Source: an uncultured Clostridia bacterium
GTDB lineage: Bacteria > Bacillota_A > Clostridia > TANB77 > CAG-508
Assembly (NCBI GenBank): GCA_947628335.1
Contig: CANQZT010000036.1
Span: 1-11,077, forward strand
Direction of reading: 5' to 3'
Length of the DNA: 11,077 nucleotides
The translations under genes were made by a program, and so were the position numbers. Below, piece by piece: positions 1 through 7,624 of the stretch. The number at the start of each line of letters is the position of its first letter. Position 1 is the stretch's first letter. The notes under the pieces are model-generated. The model saw only the letters and a list, made by a program, of their open reading frames with translations, was not told where the DNA came from and did not search any database.

Positions 1-254
1 CTTGCTTGTGCAACATTAATAGCTGTTTTTGCATTGTTATTAAAAAATAATTCTTCTACTGAAATCGCATCTGGTTTATATGTATCTATAATTTCTTCTA
101 AATCATTATTTAACTTTAGTAATCTCATAGGAAATGATTCTCCTGCATTTGTTAATACTGCACCTGATGTAATTAACTTAAATTTATTTCCTATATAATC
201 TATAATACTATATCCCGTAATCGCAAATCCTGGATCTATTCCTAATATTCGCAT
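1..254 (-). CDS. ruvC: Crossover junction endodeoxyribonuclease RuvC, N-terminal part (cut by window edge)
   Basis: RuvC cleaves Holliday junctions as a dimer in the RuvABC recombination complex. The first 84 codons are present and the rest lies beyond position 1. The translation opens with MRILGIDPGFAITGYSII, the RuvC/RNase H-fold first strand with the catalytic Asp at residue 7. It continues to a KPDAISVEELFFNNNAKTA stretch that carries the second acidic residue (the EE pair) and is diagnostic of RuvC. The start at 254 is supported by AGGAG at 261-265 with 6 nt spacing; this site sits directly after the stop of the upstream debranching enzyme gene (14 nt gap), so the two are probably co-transcribed. 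In many bacteria ruvA and ruvB follow, but they would lie outside this window. Identity is confident. Regulation from the distant upstream promoter is inference. Confidence 0.93.
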   Translation of the reverse strand, partial: MRILGIDPGFAITGYSIIDYIGNKFKLITSGAVLTNAGESFPMRLLKLNNDLEEIIDTYKPDAISVEELFFNNNAKTAINVAQA

Positions 255-268
255 TTTTTACTCCTATT

Positions 269-2299
269 TTACATGTTTTCTAATAAAATTCTAAATACAG
301 CTGAAACACTCCAAGCCTGTGCCATTGTTCCTTTAGGTAAAAAAGGTGTCTTTGAATCATATAATTCTGATATACTTCCTACTATTCCATCATTATAAAA
401 CATCTTTGGAAATGTTTTTTTAACTGTATCTACAAACTTATCATATTCTTCTTGTAACTCTATTTTTTTGGCTTTATCTTTTTCTTGCGAAATAATATTT
501 TTTAATGCATCATAATAAAGTCCTAATAGCCATGGCCAAGTAATGCCTTGATGATAACTCATATCTCTTTTAAAAGCATCTCCCTCATATACTTCAATAT
601 AATTTTTCTCATTTTTTGCAAGCGTTTTTAGACCATATTTATTTAATAGTTTCTTTGTTACTGTATTCAATATTTCTTTTGCCATATCTGAATATGGCTC
701 AACTACAGGATAACCTAATGATAAACTAAATAATTGATTAGGTCTTATTTTACCATCCCCAATTACATCATATAGACATTTTTTCTTAGGGTTATAAAAA
801 TTTTCTAGAAAGGCTTTTTTACAATTATCTGCAAGTTCCTTATATTTCTTTGCAAGCTCTTTTTCCTCATATCTTTTCGCAAGTTCTTCCATAATTTTTA
901 ATGAGTTATACCATAAACTATTCATTTCAACAGCTTTTCCATTTCTTGGAGTTACTGCAAAATTTCCGTATTTTGCATCCATCCAAGTATTTTGCGTCTC
1001 TGGTGTACCACATACTAAAAGGTAATCATTGTCTAAATAAATATTATTATTGTCAAAATCTATTCCTTTTATATATGATTCTATTATATTTTTTAATTTA
1101 TCATATAACATTTCTTTTATAAATACATAGTCTTTCGTATAATCTAAATATTTTCTTATTTGTTCAAATAATAGTAATGATGCATCTGCGCTATTATATA
1201 ATGGTCTATTATCAAAACCTGAATATCCATTTGGAACTAAACCAAATTTAATGTTTTTAGTAAATGTAAGCAACACTTCTTTTGCAATATCGAATCTTCC
1301 CGATTTTAATAAAATTCCTTCAAATGATATTAAAGCATCTCTTCCCCAATCTAAAAACCAATGATATCCAGCAATTAATGTATGTAAACCAAAACTAGGT
1401 CTATACACAACAAAATTATCTGTTGCAATAACATAATCTTTTATTAATTCTTTATACTTATCATCTTGAGTTTTACTTTTTAAATCAATTAATCCTGATT
1501 CAAGCATAATTTCATTTATTCTTATGATTTCATTGTTTATAACATCTTTAACTTTTATCTCTTCAATATTTTCTTCTAATGAACATATTATTTCTACTTC
1601 TTTTTCTTCTTTTGGTTCTAGCTCAATTTCGTATCTTCCTACAACTGCATGATCTTCTTCTGGATAAAATCCTCTCTTTTCTTCTTCTATATAATACATA
1701 TTTTTAAATCTATCATTTTCATGTTTTATATAATTACCTACATTTGCTCTAATATAAATTGGCATTTGAGAATTGTCATCAACAATTATTTTTATCTTTC
1801 TTCCATCATGTTCTTGTTTTATGTTATACTCATGATTTGTGTTCATTTGATGAAAATCTCTGAAGTTAATAATAGGTGCTAGTATTAACTTTGCTTTTTT
1901 ATTACCATTTTTAATTCTATATGAAATACAAACTGTATTTTCCATATATTTCATGCATATTAATTTCTTTATTTTTGTATCATTTACTTTATATGAAAAT
2001 ATTGGTATATAGTCCTTCTCAAAACTTTCTTGGTATTTATATCCTTCTGAAATATAGTTTTGACTCATATTTGTATATAAATTGTATTTATTACCATCTA
2101 TTTCAATGCTTTCGTCAATTTTAGAAAGCACTAAAAATCTTCTTGCTGGTGGAGTAAGTGGAGCAATTAGTAAACCATGATATTTCCTTGTGTTACATCC
2201 TATAATAGTTGATGATGCATATCCACCAATTCCATTTGTAATAATCCATTCTTTACTTAATCCTTCTTCTATTGTCAATTGTTTTTTACTATATTTCAT
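269..2299 (-). CDS. Glycogen debranching enzyme, amylo-alpha-1,6-glucosidase (GDE_N + GDE_C, GH133 type)
   Basis: Predicted cytoplasmic 676-residue enzyme that hydrolyses alpha-1,6 branch stubs of glycogen. An N-terminal GDE_N-like beta domain spans about residues 18-225 (ITNGIGGYASSTIIG, TRKYHGLL). A C-terminal (alpha/alpha)6 GDE_C domain spans about 290-672. Family signatures in order are WFLDWGRDALIS (314-325, with the acidic DWGRD), TWMDAKYG (438-445), YHQGITWPWLLG (582-593), GSISELYD (641-648) and MAQAWSVS near the end. Length fits the single-function bacterial/archaeal debranching enzymes, not the bifunctional eukaryotic one. An in-frame ATG exists at 2314, but its last base overlaps the GGAGG motif (2308-2312). 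That motif stands 8 nt before the ATG at 2299, so I chose 2299 (MKYSKK). It lies 38 nt after yvcK and 14 nt before ruvC, in the same probable operon. Confidence 0.93.
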   Translation of the reverse strand: MKYSKKQLTIEEGLSKEWIITNGIGGYASSTIIGCNTRKYHGLLIAPLTPPARRFLVLSKIDESIEIDGNKYNLYTNMSQNYISEGYKYQESFEKDYIPIFSYKVNDTKIKKLICMKYMENTVCISYRIKNGNKKAKLILAPIINFRDFHQMNTNHEYNIKQEHDGRKIKIIVDDNSQMPIYIRANVGNYIKHENDRFKNMYYIEEEKRGFYPEEDHAVVGRYEIELEPKEEKEVEIICSLEENIEEIKVKDVINNEIIRINEIMLESGLIDLKSKTQDDKYKELIKDYVIATDNFVVYRPSFGLHTLIAGYHWFLDWGRDALISFEGILLKSGRFDIAKEVLLTFTKNIKFGLVPNGYSGFDNRPLYNSADASLLLFEQIRKYLDYTKDYVFIKEMLYDKLKNIIESYIKGIDFDNNNIYLDNDYLLVCGTPETQNTWMDAKYGNFAVTPRNGKAVEMNSLWYNSLKIMEELAKRYEEKELAKKYKELADNCKKAFLENFYNPKKKCLYDVIGDGKIRPNQLFSLSLGYPVVEPYSDMAKEILNTVTKKLLNKYGLKTLAKNEKNYIEVYEGDAFKRDMSYHQGITWPWLLGLYYDALKNIISQEKDKAKKIELQEEYDKFVDTVKKTFPKMFYNDGIVGSISELYDSKTPFLPKGTMAQAWSVSAVFRILLENM

Positions 2300-2337
2300 T
2301 TGTATTTCCTCCATTTATATTTATCTTGTGAAGTTTA

Positions 2338-3855
2338 TTATTTCTTAGCATTTTCTTCTTTTATTTTTTTTAATTTTTCATTCCTTAATTTATCACTTGT
2401 TTGTATAGATTCTATTCTCTCTCTATACTTCTCACTAAATTTGCTCGTTCTTTTCATATGCGATTTTTTCTTTATCTTTTCGCTTTTCTTTATAGCTGGT
2501 TTTGCATGTTTATTCTTTTGTTTTTGTTCTTTTAACCTTGAATTTAACATTACATATTGAGGATCATTTTGTTTATCTTTAAATTTTAAATCGTCACAAA
2601 TAATTTGTATAATTGCATCAGATACAGCTCCTGAATCATGTCTTATATTATCATCTATAATTGTAGATAAGTTTCTTTGTAATAATTTTATACCCTTTTC
2701 TCTACATTTTTGAAGATCTTGTTCAACTAAATCTTGGCTTCCTTTATTGTATTTTCTTACATATTCAGGAACTACTTCTCCTGTATCATAAATACAATAA
2801 TCTATAACACCTTCTCCTGCATGATCTATAATTGCTTGTATATGATCTGAAATTGTATAGTTATCAGTTTGACCAGGTTCGGTCATTATATTACTTACAT
2901 ATATTTTTATTGCTTTTGACTCTTTAACTGCTCTTGATACATTTTTTACTAATAAATTTGGAATAACATTTGTATATAGACTACCTGGACCTATAACAAT
3001 TGCATCTGCCTCTTTTATTGCTTCTATTACACCTGGAGCAGGTACACAATTTGAAGGAGAAATATAAATTCTTTCAATCTTAGTAACCTTATCAAATACA
3101 ACCTCTGGTATTTTTTCTTTTTCTTCTATTACCATTCCATTTTCTAATTCTGCACAAATTTTTACTTCGTCTAATGTAACTGGCAATACTCTACCTGTTA
3201 TGTTTAAAACATTTTTTGTTTTTTCAATAGATTCCGTTAAATCTCCATAAAGTTCTTTCATAGCATATAGGTATATGTCTCCAAAAGATAAATCTTTTAG
3301 GAAGCCCTCTTGAAAATTTAAGTTTAATATTTTTTCCATAGTTTGCTCATCATATGATAATGCTATTAATGATTCCTTTATATCATCTAGTGGTAACAAG
3401 TCTAATTGTTTTCTTGAATTTGAAGGTAATTTGCCATAATCAGAAACAGTTACTATTGCAGTAATATTGTTTGTATAATTTTTAATTCCTCGTAAAACAG
3501 TATTTAAGCCACTTCCTCCACCAATTACAACAATATTTGGTCCTTTATTATATACCTTTTTATTAAAAATTAGTGAATTCACATTTACATCTTTTGTTCC
3601 TTTTTCTAAACGTAAATCACTTGCTTCTATTAATAATTCCAAAGTCCTCTTTTGAGCAAAAACTATACCTATAATTGTAGCTGTAAACCCTAATACAAAC
3701 AGTATGATAATTTTTCCTATTTGTATAAATGACATTTCTTGTGTAACTAATATAGAAGAAACTCCATACCCTACTAAAATAATTCCTACTATCATTAGTA
3801 AAATCCATCTTTTCATTTTTGTACTTCCTTTAAACCATGACAAAAATCCTTTCAT
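2338..3855 (-). CDS. yvcK: YvcK/CofD-family protein (gluconeogenesis/morphogenesis factor) with N-terminal membrane anchor
   Basis: YvcK-family proteins bind UDP-sugars or related nucleotides and in Bacillus are needed for growth on gluconeogenic carbon and for normal cell shape. Here 505 residues carry two predicted membrane helices (about 16-37 and 44-66). The CofD-like domain spans about 106-425 with GGGSGL (112-117), GPGSLYTNVIPNLL (289-302) and SNIMTEPGQTDNY (321-333). A lysine-rich tail (about 430-505) looks disordered. Length exceeds the roughly 320 residues of B. subtilis YvcK because of the anchor and tail; membrane-anchored forms are known in Clostridia. The loop after 'ITAIVTV' reads SDYGKLPSNSRKQL where the family normally has a DDGGSSGRLR-type motif, so ligand binding may differ. 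The start at 3855 follows a GGAAGGAAGAG purine tract. Only 15 nt separate it from murB; the usual rapZ and whiA neighbours are not seen. Confidence 0.88.
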   Translation of the reverse strand: MKGFLSWFKGSTKMKRWILLMIVGIILVGYGVSSILVTQEMSFIQIGKIIILFVLGFTATIIGIVFAQKRTLELLIEASDLRLEKGTKDVNVNSLIFNKKVYNKGPNIVVIGGGSGLNTVLRGIKNYTNNITAIVTVSDYGKLPSNSRKQLDLLPLDDIKESLIALSYDEQTMEKILNLNFQEGFLKDLSFGDIYLYAMKELYGDLTESIEKTKNVLNITGRVLPVTLDEVKICAELENGMVIEEKEKIPEVVFDKVTKIERIYISPSNCVPAPGVIEAIKEADAIVIGPGSLYTNVIPNLLVKNVSRAVKESKAIKIYVSNIMTEPGQTDNYTISDHIQAIIDHAGEGVIDYCIYDTGEVVPEYVRKYNKGSQDLVEQDLQKCREKGIKLLQRNLSTIIDDNIRHDSGAVSDAIIQIICDDLKFKDKQNDPQYVMLNSRLKEQKQKNKHAKPAIKKSEKIKKKSHMKRTSKFSEKYRERIESIQTSDKLRNEKLKKIKEENAKK

Positions 3856-3870
3856 ACTTCTCTTCCTTCC

Positions 3871-4794
3871 TTATTCTTTTTCTCCTATTACTTCTATTTC
3901 TAATTCAATTTGTTTTCTAAATCTTTTATATACTTCCTGTTTCGTAAATTCTATTAATTCTAAAACATCTTTTGCTGTTGCATTCCCTGTATTTACAATA
4001 AATCCTGCATGTAAATCTGAAATTTTAGCCCCTCCTATTGAAAATCCTTTTAATCCACATTCATCTATAAGTTTTGCACAAATATAGTCTTCTCCCCTTT
4101 TAAATGTACTTCCTGCACTTGAATAATTAATAGGCTGTTTTTCTTTCCTATAGGTTGCATATTCTTCCATTTTTGCTTTAATTGCTTCTTTGTTTCCATA
4201 TTGTAGTTCGATTATTGTTCCAAGTATAATATATTTTTTTTGTATAAATACGCTCTTCCTATATGAAAATTCTTGTTCTTCATTTGTTAGTTCTACAATA
4301 TTTCCTTCTTCATCCATACAGGTGGTTTTCTTTACAATATCTTTCATTTCTCTACCATGTGCTCCTGCATTCATTCTTATTGCTCCACCAATTGTTCCTG
4401 GTATCCCGAGATGCAAATTCAAATCCTGTAAATCCATTTTTCAAAAATTGAACAGCAAGTCCGTGCTAATTTTTCTCCTGCACCAACTTCTACATTTATA
4501 CTTTTTTCTTTTTTTTCTATATTTAGACCGCATTATAGAAATTATTAAAACAATTCCCCTTATTCCTCCGTCTCTTACTAAAATATTAGTTCCGTTTCCT
4601 ATTATATATAATGGAATATTCTCTCTTTTTGAAATATCTAGTATATATCTTACTTCTTCTTTTGTTTGCGCCTTTACTAATATATCTGCCTTTCCACCTA
4701 TTTTAAATGATGTATGTTTATTCATTGGTTCATTTATAAAAATTCGATTAGAATCAATCTTTGTTGATAATTCATCATATATCTTTACATCCAT
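3871..4794 (-). pseudogene. murB: UDP-N-acetylenolpyruvoylglucosamine reductase MurB, reading frame broken three times
   Basis: MurB reduces UDP-GlcNAc-enolpyruvate to UDP-MurNAc with NADPH and FAD in peptidoglycan synthesis. The gene spans about 308 codons, normal for a type II MurB, but does not read through. Frame 1 runs from 4794 through the FAD-binding IGNGTNILVRDGGIRG to about 4536. Homology continues in frame +1 (INVEVGAGEKLARTCC, to about 4445), then in frame +2 (NGFTGFEFAS, to about 4408), and returns to frame 1 at GIPGTIGGAIRMNAGAHG, running intact to 3871. Read literally, frame 1 stops at TGA 4438-4440, and a new ATG at 4437 would give a 188-residue C-terminal piece. Catalytic residues are retained: Arg in FSYRKSVF, Ser in SAGSTFKR, Glu in LEIEVIGE. 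The start at 4794 has AGGAG 7 nt upstream. Either the region contains sequence errors or the gene is decaying; errors seem likelier to me because murB is normally essential and the rest is well conserved. Confidence 0.85.
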
Positions 4795-4811
4795 AAATTA
4801 TCTCCTATATA

Positions 4812-5264
4812 CTATTTATTTGCACTTACATATAACGGATCTCCATTACTTAATTTTTTTCTAGTTGCATTAATCGTTTCACCAGATGCATAATTAACAA
4901 TATATTCATCTTCTCCTTGTTCTACTATACCAATTTTGGCTAGATCACTTTTATTTAATTTGTAATATGTATCTGATGGTTTATCTAACATTACTCCGAG
5001 TTCATTCGCCATTTTATAAATTGTTTCTTTGGGTACTTCTGATCCTATAAGACAATCTTCATCTTTTGTTGCTTTATATTTGACATATTGCTCTAAAACA
5101 GCATGTTGAACCATTTCTAATTCTGTTACAAGTTTTGCATCATTTGATTTTTTATGACCCGATATACCTGTGCTTATTCCTACTCCTGCTATAATAACTA
5201 GTACTATCATAGTTACAGCAAGAGCAACTAATGTTACACCTTTTTGATTACTATAATTTTTCAT
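4812..5264 (-). CDS. Type IV pilin-like / pseudopilin protein with class III signal peptide
   Basis: A 150-residue protein with a prepilin leader. The short basic start MKNYSNQKG is followed by a hydrophobic helix (residues 10-31, VTLVALAVTMIVLVIIAGVG). Prepilin peptidase would cut after Gly9. The usual Glu at mature position 5 is absent (Ala14), which is common in the clostridial 'KGxTLxALxVT' pilin-like proteins. The remaining 115 or so residues are polar, without cysteine pairs, and I cannot assign them to a named pilin type. GAGGAG lies at about 5270-5275, 6-7 nt before the ATG. No pilus assembly genes (pilB, pilC, pilD) are in the window. The gene heads the unit containing murB, 17 nt upstream of it, which is an unusual place for a pilin. 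Whether it forms pili or a secretion pseudopilus cannot be told. Confidence 0.75.
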   Translation of the reverse strand: MKNYSNQKGVTLVALAVTMIVLVIIAGVGISTGISGHKKSNDAKLVTELEMVQHAVLEQYVKYKATKDEDCLIGSEVPKETIYKMANELGVMLDKPSDTYYKLNKSDLAKIGIVEQGEDEYIVNYASGETINATRKKLSNGDPLYVSANK

Positions 5265-5364
5265 TTGTATCTCCTCTCAAAATATATTTCAATCTTATCA
5301 TTTTTTTTCTAAATTTACAACATAAAATATAATTATTTAGTATTTATCGTATGAATTTAAACAT

Positions 5365-5393
5365 ATGTTATCACAAACTTTATATTTTATCAA
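5365..5393 (-). promoter_or_regulatory. Predicted sigma-A promoter of the pilin-murB-yvcK-debranching enzyme-ruvC unit
   Basis: On the minus strand TTGATA (5393-5388) and TAACAT (5370-5365) are separated by exactly 17 nt, matching the -35 at 5/6 and the -10 at 4/6. Transcription would start near 5358, giving a leader of about 95 nt. The perfect palindrome AACATATGTT (5360-5369) overlaps the -10. In such AT-rich DNA chance matches are frequent, so this is a moderate call. Confidence 0.4.
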
Positions 5394-5410
5394 TATAAAT
5401 AATTTAAAAT

Positions 5411-5439
5411 AAGCAAGGAATCTTACTGATTCTCTGCTT
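5411..5439 (-). terminator. Weak intrinsic terminator after the DUF5305 gene
   Basis: The arms AAGCAAGGAATC (5411-5422) and GATTCTCTGCTT (5428-5439) form a 12-bp stem with one mismatch and one wobble around a 5-nt loop. It lies 17 nt past the stop of the DUF5305 gene. On the minus strand the tract that follows reads ATTTTAAATTATTTA, moderately U-rich. It plausibly closes the TasA-like/SipW cluster. Confidence 0.5.
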
Positions 5440-5456
5440 TAATTTATTTTGATATT

Positions 5457-6506
5457 TCAAGTTATAATATATATATACACATATCCATTAATAATTACAT
5501 ATAGTTCACTTTTTTTGTTCTTTATTAATTCGTAATGAATTATATTACTATTATTTTGCTCAGCAACATTTATTAAATCATCTATACTACTAAGTTGCAT
5601 TAATTTCAAATTACTAAAATCTGGTTCATTTGTTATTGTTACTATTAATTCTTTATAATATTTCAATACATGTTTTATATTTTTCTTGTATATATCTTCT
5701 GGTGTTTTTTTATTTGACTTTTTCATTATTATAACTAGTATTATTGCCCCTATAATAAATATTATAGAAATAGTATAATATATTTTATTTACTGATATTT
5801 CTTCTGTAATTGGTGGCATAATTTCTTCTTCTGTAATATCTTGATATTTTTCTTCTATATTTGTTACTGTGCTAGTTATTGGTATATCTAATTCAATATA
5901 ATCGTTAACTATTTTGTTATTTTCTTCTGAGCCTTGAAGTTTTATATTATATGATATATTAAAATATACTTTCAAAATTGCATTAATACTAATTCCGTAT
6001 ACTTCTTCATAAGAACGTGCTAAATTGTTATAGTATCCATAATCTATATCTACTTTTTTATTTACTGAAAATTCGTTTTTATTGGTATTTGAACTTACAT
6101 TATCTAAAATTTCAAATTGTCTATTCCATACTTCTTTTCCTTGATCATTATTATTTACTGCTGTTGCTACCATATTTGCTATAATCTTATAGTTATATTC
6201 TATATCCGCTTCTTCACTTCCTAAAAAATTATATCTAAATTCTAATATAAACTTATCTACAGATTTCGATGCATAATATAAATCCTTAGGCAAACTACTA
6301 GTTGTATAAAATTCATTAGGTTTTAATATTGCTTCATAATTATCACTCTTTTTTGCTTCATACCTATATATACATTTAATATTTTCTTTATATGATAATC
6401 CCATTCCCAAAAAAATCATTCCAAATACTATAAACAGTACTATGCAAAAAACAATAATACTATTTTTATCATGATATTTTCTATAGATGCTTTTTTGCTT
6501 TTTCAT
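5457..6506 (-). CDS. DUF5305-type membrane protein of the TasA/SipW-like cluster
   Basis: A 349-residue bitopic or double-spanning protein. Helix 1 is at about residues 17-38 and helix 2 at about 243-263. Between them is an extracytoplasmic beta-rich region of about 200 residues. A cytoplasmic tail of about 85 residues follows. The region from about 77 (ASKSVDKFILEFRYNFLGSEEAD) through EVWNRQFEIL resembles DUF5305, a family of unknown function that occurs in archaea and Firmicutes, often near S26B signal peptidases (recalled, not searched). The leader lacks the signature shared by the two exported proteins upstream, so it is probably anchored rather than secreted. It is the last gene of the cluster, 28 nt after the signal peptidase gene, with AGAGGAA before the ATG. 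It could be an assembly or anchoring factor for the fibre protein; that is inference only. Confidence 0.6.
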   Translation of the reverse strand: MKKQKSIYRKYHDKNSIIVFCIVLFIVFGMIFLGMGLSYKENIKCIYRYEAKKSDNYEAILKPNEFYTTSSLPKDLYYASKSVDKFILEFRYNFLGSEEADIEYNYKIIANMVATAVNNNDQGKEVWNRQFEILDNVSSNTNKNEFSVNKKVDIDYGYYNNLARSYEEVYGISINAILKVYFNISYNIKLQGSEENNKIVNDYIELDIPITSTVTNIEEKYQDITEEEIMPPITEEISVNKIYYTISIIFIIGAIILVIIMKKSNKKTPEDIYKKNIKHVLKYYKELIVTITNEPDFSNLKLMQLSSIDDLINVAEQNNSNIIHYELIKNKKSELYVIINGYVYIYIIT

Positions 6507-6534
6507 AATAAATTCCTCTTTATTAAATATTTAC

Positions 6535-7602
6535 TTATTTTTTATTAAAATAGTTATATAACCAAACAGATGGCCAACCAATATATTTTATATGAAAAAC
6601 ATATACACCTTTTATTTGCTCTATTGATACTAAATCCATATCTGGCATGTTGTTACTATCCCCTTTTGTTTGATATAATACACTATCATTTGCTTTTACT
6701 ATACTTATAACTCTATGTGCAATATTTTTGTCATCTTTTGTATATACAATTATTGAATTTTTGGGTATATTACTTAACTCGTAGTCACTTGCTTTCTTAA
6801 AAATAACTACATCTCCTTGTTTATATGTTGGAATCATACTATTCGAAAGTATACATATTGGTTCATATTTGAATATTCCTTGCATAAAGCAAACTAATAT
6901 AACTGCCAAAACAAAAGTAACTACATAATTAAACTTTGTAAAAAAATTTTCTCTTCTTTTTCTTGTGTCTTTTTTCTCTTTTACGAATTTATACTTAAAC
7001 AATAAATACATAAAAATAGGTAATAATATGCCAGTGGATCCTTTTACATACCAGTCAACATTTGGAAATATTGGCACTAATAGCATACATAAATTTCCTA
7101 ATATCCTGTAATTTAGTGCAATAACACATGCATCATTTAATATAAAGTACATATATAAAACATTACAAATGATTAATGGAACAATTATAGAACATATATA
7201 TTTAAACATTTCTTCTTTATTTGAATGTAAATCTACTAATACATTATAATTAATTTGCAAAAGTATTAATAATATGGTAATTCCTACAAGTATTAATTTG
7301 TTATTTTTGTATTTTTTAACTAATGCTATTCTTAAAATTTCCATTCCCATAATTGGAATTATTTGAATTACAATATTCTTTAATATTGATACTATTTTAT
7401 GACTATATGGTGTTTTTGAAAATCCATACATATAACCTAAAGCTAAATATATTCCAATACTTAAAAATACAATAGTTATAAAATATAATAATTGTCTTTT
7501 ATTTATGTTAAACCTGATATTTACATTTTTTAATATATACAGAAAAACTATTCCCCAACATATTGGGTTTATTATATTTGTGAAACATACAATATAATTC
7601 AT
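6535..7602 (-). CDS. S26B (SipW/archaeal-type) signal peptidase I with large N-terminal multi-helix membrane domain
   Basis: Membrane-embedded signal peptidase expected to cut signal peptides of the adjacent exported proteins on the outer face of the membrane. The catalytic module occupies about residues 226-355. It has one helix (226-245), the Ser motif SNSMIPT (253-259, nucleophile Ser255), and AHRV (295-298), where His296 replaces the Lys of ordinary bacterial LepB. TKGDSNNMPD (312-321) holds the conserved aspartates. This Ser/His pattern marks the ER/archaeal/SipW subtype. Ahead of it is an unusual region of about 220 residues with roughly seven hydrophobic helices (near 5-25, 37-57, 71-95, 102-118, 135-155, 158-180, 190-205). 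SipW of Bacillus is only about 190 residues, so this is roughly double length. A GGGGA motif precedes the ATG. Gaps are 22 nt upstream and 28 nt downstream. Confidence 0.85.
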   Translation of the reverse strand: MNYIVCFTNIINPICWGIVFLYILKNVNIRFNINKRQLLYFITIVFLSIGIYLALGYMYGFSKTPYSHKIVSILKNIVIQIIPIMGMEILRIALVKKYKNNKLILVGITILLILLQINYNVLVDLHSNKEEMFKYICSIIVPLIICNVLYMYFILNDACVIALNYRILGNLCMLLVPIFPNVDWYVKGSTGILLPIFMYLLFKYKFVKEKKDTRKRRENFFTKFNYVVTFVLAVILVCFMQGIFKYEPICILSNSMIPTYKQGDVVIFKKASDYELSNIPKNSIIVYTKDDKNIAHRVISIVKANDSVLYQTKGDSNNMPDMDLVSIEQIKGVYVFHIKYIGWPSVWLYNYFNKK

Positions 7603-7624
7603 CTTGTTCCCCTTTTCAAATTTA

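Noticed and set aside
2312..2314. Upstream in-frame ATG for the debranching enzyme gene (protein beginning MEEIQMKYSK)
   Set aside because: This ATG overlaps the GGAGG motif and has no ribosome binding site of its own, while the ATG at 2299 has ideal 8 nt spacing.
3617..3808. 63-codon minus-strand frame inside yvcK
   Set aside because: It is out of frame with yvcK, overlapping its conserved membrane and nucleotide-binding segments, with no ribosome binding site or recognisable pattern.
4404..4536. Programmed ribosomal frameshifting in murB
   Set aside because: Three shifts in 130 bp would be needed, without slippery heptamers or stimulatory structures, and MurB is not known to use frameshifting.
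901..4864. Several open frames of 60-220 codons on the plus strand
   Set aside because: All lie antisense to clearly identified genes, have Phe/Ile/Tyr/Ser-rich nonsense composition typical of AT-rich antisense DNA, and lack good ribosome binding sites.
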